Below are positions 29,023 to 36,123 of a DNA stretch of 36,123 bases, one piece after another. Made by a program: the position numbers and the translations under genes. A model generated the notes under the pieces. That model was not told the DNA's origin. It saw only the letters and a program-made list of their open reading frames with translations, and did not search any database. Source of the stretch: an uncultured Bacilli bacterium (lineage in GTDB: Bacteria; Bacillota_I; Bacilli_A; RF39; UBA660); assembly GCA_948999435.1 (NCBI GenBank), contig CARJCM010000007.1, positions 1-36,123 on the forward strand. The letters are read 5' to 3'. Numbering within the stretch: the first letter of the stretch is position 1; every line of letters starts with the position of its first letter.

Positions 29023-31677
29023 TTAATTACTTTTAAATTTAGTCTTTTGTAAAATTCTTTTTAATTCTACTGCATTATCTCTTATGTAAGGAATTTGTTT
29101 TACAAGTCTAAGAGTACAACTAGAAATCTTTCTATCATCAATTTCTTGTTTTAATTTTTCTTTTAAAGCTTCTAATTCATCATAAGTAAAACATCTAAAG
29201 TCATTGCTAATTTTATCAATAAATACTTCATTAGAAACCTTTTTTGGTAAATTTATTCCTCTATATAAAACTTCATTTATCTTAGCATAAGCATCAAATA
29301 TATTAGAATCATTAAGTATATTCTTTATATTTAAGATTTTTAAAGATAAAACTATTTTCTTACCAAATAATTTTTTAGTAATTAATGCTATTAAAGTCAT
29401 AATTGTAAATATATGAATATTATTTTGAACACCCCAAGTTAAAACTGTTTGAATTATATTTTCTTCATCCCGAGTTAAAGCTGGAGTTACTTCAAGTATA
29501 TCACCATTTGTATTCATTGCCCAAGCATGAGCATCACCTGTCATGATTACCTGATTCCATTTATTAGCATAACCCACTACATATATTAAATCATCACAAG
29601 ACTCAACTGCTAAAGAAGTTGCTAAATTACAAACTAAAGAATCTAAAGAAGCAACAACTTCAAAATATTCTTTTTCATTCATAATTTCTAAATCTCTTAT
29701 TTTAGCATCTTCAAATGGTGTTTTTGAATATTGCTTACTTTTAATAGCCCCTAAAATTTCTTCTAAAGAAGCATCACTATTTAAGCCTAATTTATTTACA
29801 ATTGCTTTCTTTATTTCTGTATTACTACCAGTATAATAATCATTATTTTGTAAACTATCTACAAATGCATTACTAAGAGAAGAACTAACTCCATAAGTAT
29901 AAGTAATTTTAGGTTTTTGCATAGATAAAACAATATCTATCTCTCCTTCTTTTAAAACAACATTTGGCAAAGATAATTCATTATAAGAAATAGTAAACTC
30001 TTTATCACTATTCATATCTTGAATATATATTTTAGTTAAAACATAATCATTACCAACCGGATAAAAAGTTTTAAATAAATTAGCTCTATAACCATCTTTT
30101 AATTCTTCTAAAACACTACTATTAAGTAAATAAGAAACTTCAAATAAAGGTTCAACATTTTCAAAAACTAAAAAATCAGGATAATCTACTTGATAGATTT
30201 TACTTCCATTTAGATATGAAGAACTAACCGCATATCCTGTTGCAAAATATTTAGGTAATTGGGTATTATCTCCTAAAGTATTAATTGATGCCACCATTGT
30301 TTCTTTATGATTATTTGTATCTCCAACCAAAACATAGTCATTAAAGAAACTACCTACTCCCTCACTAATTTCAGTTATAGGTTTCTTAAAAAGATTAATT
30401 TCTAAATTAAATGAATAGAAATATGGAATAGTAATAGTATTCATAATATTACTAAAAATACTAGTTTCTTTATTTCTAAAGCAATATAAATTTATAAAAT
30501 CTAATGATATTCCAGCCAAAACTAAAGAAACAAACAAGTCAATCGTTAAACCCAAAGAAAACACACTAAATAAACAATTTGATATCCATTTATATTTTTT
30601 AGAACATAAACCTTGAATGTTTTTTAACTTTTTATTTTTCTTTAACAAAAAACGTTTATAGATTTTATCATAGAAACTAAATGTTTCATAAGATTCGTTA
30701 TTAATATTTTTATTATTACACAAATAAGAATACAAAGCTGCTATAAAAAGAAGTTCTGCATCATCTGATAATTGATTAAAAGATATATCTTTAAAATCTT
30801 TAACTTCAAAATAATCTAAGAGAGTCATAATTTTATTATCAATTATTTTCCCTTCTTGATTTCTTACGACAACTCTAATTAATTCATCATATACATTAAT
30901 TGTTTCAAAAACTTTACCATTAATTCTATCTCTATAAGACGCTCCACTATTAAGAAACATTTCTAATCTTACTTTAACAATATCTTTTAATTTGTCTATA
31001 TCGTTATTACAATAAAAATCTTCTAAAGCATTTTTTATTACTAAATCTTTTATTTTTTCTCCTAATTGATTTATATAACTTTTACTAATATTTAAACATT
31101 TTAAAATACTAATCAATTTTAATAAATCTTTTTTACTAAGACATAATAAAAGAGCATTTTCATCACCAAGATTACCATCCAAAACATCTGCTAAAAATAT
31201 AGTTTTAAAATCACTTAAATCTACTCCTACAAAATTATCAGTAATATCATCGCTTCTTAAATATACATTATCCAAATGATATAATTCTACAAAATTCAAA
31301 ATTTTTTGTAAATTACCAATATAAGTTTCTTTTTCTACAGCATCTTCTTGATACAATATAGATAAATACTTATTTCTCTTTCGTTTAAATCCAAAAGAAT
31401 TAACTTCTTTAAAAGTAATAACATCTACATTTACTCCCAAGCTTTCTCTAATTTCTGTTTGTGCTTGTTTAACTTTTTCTACTCTAGCATAATGTTGCTT
31501 AATTTTTTCCCATAATAAAACTCCCACATATAAAATACGTGATAACAGAAAAATATTTACTTTTAAAAATGGATTTTTAGTTAATGCTCTTCCATCTTTT
31601 AAAGAAATAATATCATACAAATCCCCATTTTTAAAAATAAAATCCAGATTTTTTTTATTTTGTTCTTGAGTATTCAT
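29023..31677 (-). CDS. Large membrane protein with transglutaminase-like ectodomain (TgpA-like context)
   Basis: 884 residues. Hydrophobic segments lie at about 38-57, 364-400 (probably two passes) and 755-772. Between the last two is an extracellular part of about 350 residues with a transglutaminase-like core: Cys683 in 'SLDSLVCNLATSLAV', 'IYVVGYANKW', His717 in 'GDAHAWAM', and 'ILEVTPAL' (729-736), where the third member of the Cys-His-Asp triad is normally Asp; Glu729 may replace it. Cytosolic helical regions flank it. The gene follows the MoxR-type ATPase by 8 bases, as transglutaminase genes do in MoxR-DUF58-TgpA operons, but the DUF58 gene is absent. Substrate unknown; cross-linking or cutting of surface proteins is plausible. 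The assignment to TgpA proper is by context only. Confidence 0.7.
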   Translation of the reverse strand: MNTQEQNKKNLDFIFKNGDLYDIISLKDGRALTKNPFLKVNIFLLSRILYVGVLLWEKIKQHYARVEKVKQAQTEIRESLGVNVDVITFKEVNSFGFKRKRNKYLSILYQEDAVEKETYIGNLQKILNFVELYHLDNVYLRSDDITDNFVGVDLSDFKTIFLADVLDGNLGDENALLLCLSKKDLLKLISILKCLNISKSYINQLGEKIKDLVIKNALEDFYCNNDIDKLKDIVKVRLEMFLNSGASYRDRINGKVFETINVYDELIRVVVRNQEGKIIDNKIMTLLDYFEVKDFKDISFNQLSDDAELLFIAALYSYLCNNKNINNESYETFSFYDKIYKRFLLKKNKKLKNIQGLCSKKYKWISNCLFSVFSLGLTIDLFVSLVLAGISLDFINLYCFRNKETSIFSNIMNTITIPYFYSFNLEINLFKKPITEISEGVGSFFNDYVLVGDTNNHKETMVASINTLGDNTQLPKYFATGYAVSSSYLNGSKIYQVDYPDFLVFENVEPLFEVSYLLNSSVLEELKDGYRANLFKTFYPVGNDYVLTKIYIQDMNSDKEFTISYNELSLPNVVLKEGEIDIVLSMQKPKITYTYGVSSSLSNAFVDSLQNNDYYTGSNTEIKKAIVNKLGLNSDASLEEILGAIKSKQYSKTPFEDAKIRDLEIMNEKEYFEVVASLDSLVCNLATSLAVESCDDLIYVVGYANKWNQVIMTGDAHAWAMNTNGDILEVTPALTRDEENIIQTVLTWGVQNNIHIFTIMTLIALITKKLFGKKIVLSLKILNIKNILNDSNIFDAYAKINEVLYRGINLPKKVSNEVFIDKISNDFRCFTYDELEALKEKLKQEIDDRKISSCTLRLVKQIPYIRDNAVELKRILQKTKFKSN

Positions 31678-31685
31678 AAAATCCT

Positions 31686-32603
31686 CTATCTTCTTAAACT
31701 CAATATATTATTTCTTGCATCATCAAATATCTCTTGGATTTCTCCATCATGCAATATTTTAACATTTTGATCAATTCTATGCATATATAAATAATTTATA
31801 AAATCTGCTAAATCGCAAGGTTTAATATAATCTCTACAATCTACTAAAGCATTAAACTTAGCAAGTTTTATCGCAAATGCATGTGCTCTTATATTAGGAC
31901 CAGCAAATAAGTTTTTATCATTATAAACCATTGCATTAATAATATTAAATATCTTCATTAAAAGATCCATATCTTCTTTTCTCATTTTAAAACTATCAAC
32001 AACTAGTTTTGTAAATTCTATATCAGCAAAATCTATATGTTCAACATAAAGAGGTTTAAAATCTGTAAATAATATCATTCTCATTTCTTCACTAGATAAA
32101 GTATCAAAAGAAATACTAACATCAAATCTATCATATATAGCTTGGGGTACATTAAAAATACCTGCTATGTCTACATTATTTTGGGTAGCAATTACATAAA
32201 AATCATTAAAAGTATATTTCTTACCCATTACTGTCATTTGATTTTCAGCAAAAAGTTCAATAAAAGAAGATTGCACTTTACCACTTGCTCTATTAAACTC
32301 ATCAACTTGTAAAAGTTGTAAATCAGGTTTATCTATTAATTGTTCATGAATATCAGATGGAAGCAAATCAGAGTTCACCGAAATTCTTTCTGCATTAAAA
32401 CTACTAGCTAAAAAATTAGCTAAAGTTGTTTTTCCCACACCTGTACTTCCTGTAAAAAGCATTCTAGCATTTCTATCACACAATAAAGAGGAAGCAACTA
32501 CTTTTTTAACTTTTTCTTGCCCAATTAAAACACTATCAAAAGAACTAATAGTTTTATCATAAATATCACTAATTTTATATAAGGTATCTCTATTAATTAT
32601 CAT
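31686..32603 (-). CDS. MoxR-type AAA+ ATPase
   Basis: 305 residues. Walker A 'GSTGVGKTT' (about 52-60), Walker B 'LLQVDEFNRAS' (about 97-107), a sensor 1 'YVIATQN' (about 135-142), and 'IFNVPQAIYDRFDVSISF' before a C-terminal lid domain. These fit the MoxR branch of AAA+ ATPases, chaperone-like proteins that activate metal-binding or surface partner proteins. The family usually couples with DUF58/VWA proteins and transglutaminases; here the next gene (8-base gap) is the transglutaminase-like membrane protein, so they are almost surely partners. RBS is AAGGGGG, promoter near-consensus. The product is cytosolic. Confidence 0.9.
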   Translation of the reverse strand: MIINRDTLYKISDIYDKTISSFDSVLIGQEKVKKVVASSLLCDRNARMLFTGSTGVGKTTLANFLASSFNAERISVNSDLLPSDIHEQLIDKPDLQLLQVDEFNRASGKVQSSFIELFAENQMTVMGKKYTFNDFYVIATQNNVDIAGIFNVPQAIYDRFDVSISFDTLSSEEMRMILFTDFKPLYVEHIDFADIEFTKLVVDSFKMRKEDMDLLMKIFNIINAMVYNDKNLFAGPNIRAHAFAIKLAKFNALVDCRDYIKPCDLADFINYLYMHRIDQNVKILHDGEIQEIFDDARNNILSLRR

Positions 32604-32633
32604 AAAAAAAGCCCCCTTTTTTCTTAGAGGAAT

Positions 32634-32662
32634 ATACTATCATAATATGTTTTAAAAGTCAA
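32634..32662 (-). promoter_or_regulatory. Promoter of the MoxR-transglutaminase pair
   Basis: Minus strand TTGACT (32657-32662), 17-base spacer, TAGTAT (32634-32639), about 30 bases before the ATG. Lies directly after the terminator of the preceding gene. Confidence 0.6.
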
Positions 32663-32705
32663 ACAAAAAAAGAGTTAAGATTTTATAAAAATTTCTTTAA
32701 CTCTT
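32663..32705 (-). terminator. Intrinsic terminator overlapping the end of the four-helix gene
   Basis: Perfect 9-bp stem AAGAGTTAA/TTAACTCTT (32670-32678 with 32697-32705) with an 18-base loop, then seven T on the minus strand. The stop codon (32683) is in the loop. Confidence 0.8.
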
Positions 32706-33120
32706 CTCTATTATGTTCTTCAGTATCAAGTAATTTTTTAGCAAGATCTATTATTTCGGAATCTTCGCATGCATAATTATTTAACTTTTCTTGAATTTCA
32801 ATAACACCTTTTTGATTACCTTCCATCATCAATTTAACTATTTTTTTATCATCACTATTAATACTCATCATTTCACTCATTATTTTACTACTAATTTGTT
32901 TAATCTTAGAGATTTCTTCTTCTTGAGCTCCATATTTAATTAATATATCTTTAACATCCTGACATATTTGTTCATATTCCTTATATTGTTCACTAACTAA
33001 TTTAGCTAACTTTTCATCAGTTATTTTCTTTAAGATAGTATCAATTCCTATTAATCCCATCTCTGCATTTTGATAAATTAGATTTAAAAAAATAATATTA
33101 TCATTTTGTTTTTCTTTCAT
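32683..33120 (-). CDS. Small all-helical protein, ferritin-like four-helix bundle type
   Basis: 145 residues from the ATG at 33120, with GGTGA 8 bases upstream; five codons upstream another ATG exists but its ribosome binding site would be missing. Four amphipathic helices are visible ('LNLIYQNAEMGLIGIDTILK', 'KLAKLVSEQYKEYEQICQDV', a Met/Ile/Ser-rich helix about 76-110, and a C-terminal helix about 118-145). The layout is like that of the DUF2383 and ferritin-like small proteins of Bacillota, but I see no full set of metal-binding Glu/His. The ribosome binding site is inside a terminator-like hairpin, so expression is probably conditional. It lies between the 389-residue protein and the MoxR gene. 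Confidence 0.65.
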   Translation of the reverse strand: MKEKQNDNIIFLNLIYQNAEMGLIGIDTILKKITDEKLAKLVSEQYKEYEQICQDVKDILIKYGAQEEEISKIKQISSKIMSEMMSINSDDKKIVKLMMEGNQKGVIEIQEKLNNYACEDSEIIDLAKKLLDTEEHNREELKKFL

Positions 33121-33154
33121 AAAAAATTCACCCATTATTAATATGGATGAATTT
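33121..33154 (-). promoter_or_regulatory. Terminator-like hairpin that covers the next gene's ribosome binding site
   Basis: On the minus strand a 12-pair stem AAATTCATCCAT/ATGGGTGAATTT (one G-U pair, 33124-33135 with 33143-33154), 7-base loop, is followed by six T that run into the ATG at 33118-33120. The 3' arm contains GGTGA, the probable Shine-Dalgarno site. It can therefore end transcription of the 389-residue gene and hide the start of the four-helix gene. Confidence 0.7.
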
Positions 33155-33166
33155 CAAATATTTATA

Positions 33167-34336
33167 CTATCTAGATTTTTCAGGAATATGTATTTCACAT
33201 TCAGGATTTACCCTATTACTATAATCTATCAAATCTTTTAAAACAAATTTAAAAGTATATGTTCTTCTAAATTCACTATAAGGAGTTGCACTTTGATATG
33301 GCATTCTTATAACACATGAATAAAATTCTTCTAAATCAACACCTTGTAGTGTTTTTTTATAAAATTGAATAGAACCATCACTATTAATGCTATATTCAAA
33401 ATCAATAATTTCATCAGTTGAAACTCCTTCAGAATGCTTAATTAAATGAGGCAAATAGCCAAAAACCACTGTTTCTCTAAAAATTTCTCTTGTTTTAGCT
33501 TTTAATTGCTCTTTCTTATAGAATTCTTCTAAATCTTGTACATTAAATTCAAATTTATAAATATTTTGGATTTTAACATCTTTACTTCTAGCTTCATAGT
33601 CAGTTACATCTTTTAAAGGCATTCTATTAATACATCTACCAAATTCATATAAATCTATAAATTTAAACTCTACATCTCCAAAATTAGCTACACCTTTATC
33701 AATAGAATATGACAATAAACCTTTTGTTGCATTTTGACTTTTTAAATTTTCAATTAAAACTGGAATAAGACCATTAACGATTCGTTCATAAAAAACATCT
33801 CTTGTATAAGCTTCAAATTCTTTTCTTTCTTGAGTTTTTGGAGAAACAGAATAATCTAATTGTTCAATTACATCATAATAGTCAAAAGCTTTCATTAAAT
33901 TAAAATTAATATGTCCATTTTTAGCTTCAACAAATGGTAATTTAAAAATATATTCCATAACTAAATGTAAATAACATACAAATTTTTCTGCATAATTACA
34001 AACTATTGTTGATTCTTCACTAGATAATTTATTTTTTCCTTCCTTATCTTCATCAATATCACTAGAAAGTCTACAAATATTTTTAGAATTATCTATTTTT
34101 AAAGTTCCATTTTTTACAGCACGCATAACATCATTTCTAATCATATCCATTATATATTTTTCTATATCTCTAGATGCAATTACTACTTCAGACTCTTTAG
34201 CTTGAATATTTTTATCAATCATATTTGGTAAATATTCATAAAGAAATCTTTCATAAAGATAATATACATAATCACTTTCATAAAGTGGTATATTTTCAAC
34301 TCTATCAATATAAGCTTGTCTAAAATTCTTCTTCAT
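33167..34336 (-). CDS. Unrecognised protein with tandem copies of an alpha/beta module
   Basis: 389 residues, cytosolic. Two tandem copies of about 95 residues are clear: about 180-275 ('RDVFYERIVNGLIPVLIENL', 'LLSYSIDKG', 'FIDLYEFGRCINRMP', 'YKFEFNVQDLEEF') and about 285-380 ('REIFRETVVFGYLPHLIKHS', 'DFEYSINSDG', 'GVDLEEFYSCVIRMP', 'YTFKFVLKDLIDY'). The N-terminal 170 residues are helical and hold a looser third copy. The module is helix, strand pair, helix with DL.EF, the turn RMP, strand, helix. It resembles that of the 245-residue protein. I know no family with it. The gene has a perfect consensus promoter directly after the RNase J gene. Confidence 0.65.
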   Translation of the reverse strand: MKKNFRQAYIDRVENIPLYESDYVYYLYERFLYEYLPNMIDKNIQAKESEVVIASRDIEKYIMDMIRNDVMRAVKNGTLKIDNSKNICRLSSDIDEDKEGKNKLSSEESTIVCNYAEKFVCYLHLVMEYIFKLPFVEAKNGHINFNLMKAFDYYDVIEQLDYSVSPKTQERKEFEAYTRDVFYERIVNGLIPVLIENLKSQNATKGLLSYSIDKGVANFGDVEFKFIDLYEFGRCINRMPLKDVTDYEARSKDVKIQNIYKFEFNVQDLEEFYKKEQLKAKTREIFRETVVFGYLPHLIKHSEGVSTDEIIDFEYSINSDGSIQFYKKTLQGVDLEEFYSCVIRMPYQSATPYSEFRRTYTFKFVLKDLIDYSNRVNPECEIHIPEKSR

Positions 34337-34359
34337 AATATCGTCTCCTTGAGGTTGTT

Positions 34360-34388
34360 ATTATAAGGTATGAAAAAACAGTTGTCAA
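34360..34388 (-). promoter_or_regulatory. Perfect consensus sigma-A promoter of the 389-residue gene
   Basis: Minus strand TTGACA (34383-34388), 17-base spacer, TATAAT (34360-34365). The -35 box starts one base after the stop codon of the RNase J-like gene and is part of that gene's terminator stem. Confidence 0.9.
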
Positions 34389-34409
34389 GCTAAACTTCTT
34401 GTACAACTG
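34373..34409 (-). terminator. Terminator of the RNase J-like gene overlapping a promoter
   Basis: Stem CAGTTGT/ACAACTG (34379-34385 with 34403-34409) extended by CAAG/CTTG after a one-base bulge, then six T on the minus strand. Confidence 0.8.
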
Positions 34410-36024
34410 CTATAATCATTGGTTTACACTCAGTTTCCTCATATAAGTACTTTGAAAGCTCATCTCTAATCTCAGTTTTAATCTTATTATAATCAACATA
34501 ATTAGGGGTAATATTTCTCTCAATTACTGTAGCACTTATCTTTTTTATTTCTTTAATAATTTCACCACTATCTTTAATATAAATGAAACCTCTAGTAGTC
34601 ACTTCTGGTCCAACTAGTAATACTTTTTCTTGTTTAGAAACAGTAGCACTTATTAAAACAATACCATTTTCACTTAACATTTCTCTATCTTTAATAACAA
34701 GTTCTCCAACATCATCACTAGATTTACCATCAATTAAACAATCATTAACTTTAATTTTTTCTTGTTTTTTTGTAAGTTCCCCATCAATAAATTCTACAAC
34801 TTCACCATTTTGCTTTAAAATAATGTTATCACGAGGAATACCAAGACTATAAGCTAAATCAGCATTCCCAACCATATAACGATATTCTCCTTTAACAGGC
34901 ATATAATATTTAGGTCTCATAAGCTTAATCATTTGCATTAAATCTTCACTTGAAGCATGATGTAAAATAGTTTTATCACTTGGAATATTTACTATTTCAC
35001 AACCAAACTCTGCTAAATCATTTTCAAGTCTTACCAGTAATTTTTCATTACTATCATATCTTGGTTCTGCAAAAACGATAGTATCATTTTTTCTTAATTT
35101 AATAAACTTATCATAACCATTATAAATTTTAGATATTGCAGCATAAGGACTAGCTTTATCATCACAAATTAATAAAATTGTATTATTATCATTTAAATTA
35201 GATAAATCCCCTAAGATACCATCTTGAATTGATAAATAGCCTTCTTTTAAACCAAAATTAATCATATTTTGTAATCTCTTACCCATAATAACTAATTTAC
35301 GATGCGAATTTTCTGCTGATTTAAATATTTCTTGAATAGTATATAGATGAGTTGGTAAAACCATAAACATAATTCTTGCCTTCGCATTTTTAATAGTCTT
35401 TTTAAATATTTCTTCCAACTTATGATTAGGACTAGTATGTCCAATATTTTCACTAAATACAGATTCACTAAGTAAACATAGAACTCCTTGTTTACCAACA
35501 TATGCTATTTTTCCTAAATCCATATCATAAGCGCCCATCATAGAAGGATCAAAAATAAAATCTCCTGTATAACAAATCGCTCCATCTTTTGTATTAATAA
35601 CATACATTACTGAATCTGGACTACTATGTGAAACACTTATTGGAAAAATACTATTAGGTCCAAAATTCATTTTCTTATGAGCTTTTATTTCAAAGATATT
35701 ATCTTTATTTACACCCATATCCATTAAAACATACTTTGTAAATTTAGTCGCATATACTTTTAAATTAGGAATAACTGATAATAAATCATTAACCGCTCCC
35801 ATATTTTCATAATGTCCATGCGTAATAAATAATCCTTTAATTCTTTTTCTATTATTAACTAAATAAGTAAAATCTGGAATAATATAATCTATTCCCAGCA
35901 TATTACCACTTGCATATTTAAGCCCACAATCAAAAATAAAAATATCTTTATCAATTTCTACACAATAAATATTTTTTCCATTTTCATCTAATCCACCCAA
36001 ACTAAAAAGTTTTATTTTACTCAT
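34390..36024 (-). CDS. RNase J-family protein with altered active-site residues (RNase J2-like)
   Basis: 544 residues, the usual length. The beta-lactamase/beta-CASP layout is clear: 'GLFITHGHYENMGAV' (about 64-78), 'SVSHSSPDS', 'ICYTGDFIFD', and the C-terminal 'MRPKYYMPVKGEYRYM'. RNase J proteins carry out 5'-3' exo- and endonuclease decay and processing of RNA. In active members the first motif reads H-x-H-x-D-H and the late one PVHGEYRH. Here they read H69-x-H71-x-E73-N74 and PVKGEYRY, and the usual 'SGHAS' has become 'LHHAS'. Such loss marks the RNase J2 partner of J1-J2 complexes in Bacillota, mostly a weak or inactive subunit. Its product probably pairs with an RNase J1 encoded elsewhere. 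The 99 bases upstream hold weak promoter-like boxes. Confidence 0.85.
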   Translation of the reverse strand: MSKIKLFSLGGLDENGKNIYCVEIDKDIFIFDCGLKYASGNMLGIDYIIPDFTYLVNNRKRIKGLFITHGHYENMGAVNDLLSVIPNLKVYATKFTKYVLMDMGVNKDNIFEIKAHKKMNFGPNSIFPISVSHSSPDSVMYVINTKDGAICYTGDFIFDPSMMGAYDMDLGKIAYVGKQGVLCLLSESVFSENIGHTSPNHKLEEIFKKTIKNAKARIMFMVLPTHLYTIQEIFKSAENSHRKLVIMGKRLQNMINFGLKEGYLSIQDGILGDLSNLNDNNTILLICDDKASPYAAISKIYNGYDKFIKLRKNDTIVFAEPRYDSNEKLLVRLENDLAEFGCEIVNIPSDKTILHHASSEDLMQMIKLMRPKYYMPVKGEYRYMVGNADLAYSLGIPRDNIILKQNGEVVEFIDGELTKKQEKIKVNDCLIDGKSSDDVGELVIKDREMLSENGIVLISATVSKQEKVLLVGPEVTTRGFIYIKDSGEIIKEIKKISATVIERNITPNYVDYNKIKTEIRDELSKYLYEETECKPMIIAVVQEV

Positions 36025-36123
36025 AATATCAACTCCATTTCTAAATAATTAAAAGAACAAAAGATTCAAAAAAATGATAAATCATTATATTAAACCCCTC
36101 TAACCTCACGATTAGTTTTTTTC
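36025..36123 (-). other. Upstream interval of the RNase J-like gene
   Basis: AT-rich; a TATAAT-like box lies near 36086-36091 on the minus strand with no good -35. The site TGGAG lies before the ATG. Nothing else is seen before the window edge. Confidence 0.3.

Noticed and set aside
34583..34852. Plus-strand 89-codon open frame within the RNase J-like gene
   Set aside because: Lies wholly inside a well-supported gene on the other strand; low-information sequence without a ribosome binding site.
1..36123. Mycoplasma-type genetic code (UGA as Trp)
   Set aside because: TGA serves as a stop in the gene at 9053-9808 and Trp residues at conserved sites are TGG; genes end normally in the standard code.
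36060..36123. Riboswitch-like sequence at the right edge
   Set aside because: A short GC-richer patch is cut off by the window end and no conserved core could be recognised.

Overview
The window is a stretch of very AT-rich chromosome (roughly a quarter GC, judged by eye) from a member of the Bacillota. Ribosome binding sites are of the GGAGG type, promoters are sigma-A like (TTGACA, 17 bases, TATAAT), terminators are intrinsic, a T-box sits near tyrS, and TrmB, PncC-like, YtxH, MoxR and RNase J proteins fit this group. TGA is used as a stop (end of the gene at 9053-9808) and tryptophan is TGG, so the code is the standard bacterial one and not the Mycoplasma code. A Cse60-family sporulation gene and two coat-like small proteins suggest a spore former or a recent descendant of one. 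My best guess is an uncultured gut Bacilli or Erysipelotrichia-like lineage; this is an inference.

Layout, nearly all on the minus strand. 1-500: the N-terminus of a possible AddB-like gene cut by the window edge, then tRNA-Asn with its own promoter and terminator. 795-9861: an envelope or pilus locus that reads, in transcription order, membrane-anchored secreted protein, 1219-residue Cys-rich secreted protein, small membrane protein, CpaB-like SAF protein, CpaF-like ATPase, two TadB/TadC-like platform proteins, and a two-helix VirB2/TrbC-like protein with a separate strong promoter. 9899-13052: a YfcC-type permease and lysS. 13064-15577: a sortase-substrate-like protein divergent from an unusual class B sortase that carries a 270-residue cytoplasmic N-terminal part. 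15566-17770: trmB followed by a protein with two HEPN-type RxxxxH motifs.

17830-19557: small coat-like proteins, Cse60 (too short for a routine ORF list), a PncC/CinA-C-terminal protein. 19327-22130: an aminopeptidase-tyrS operon behind a T-box that looks truncated at its 5' side. 22136-25511: two surface proteins, one with four InlB-type B-repeats, the other with a GC-rich 3' end whose codon pattern looks like the variable region of a diversity-generating retroelement target. 25740-28161: an operon of a lipoprotein, an acidic low-complexity protein, a DUF948-like and a YtxH-like protein.

28189-34388: a MoxR-type AAA ATPase and a large membrane transglutaminase-like protein, without the usual DUF58 partner, lie between two proteins (245 and 389 residues) built from duplicated copies of what looks like the same unrecognised module, plus a four-helix protein whose ribosome binding site is inside a terminator-like hairpin. 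34390-36024: an RNase J paralogue with altered metal ligands, RNase J2-like.

The parts most likely to be new are the Tad-like/VirB2-like surface locus, the candidate diversified surface protein, the double-HEPN protein next to trmB, and the MoxR/transglutaminase/duplicated-module cluster. No transposase, phage gene or CRISPR array was seen.
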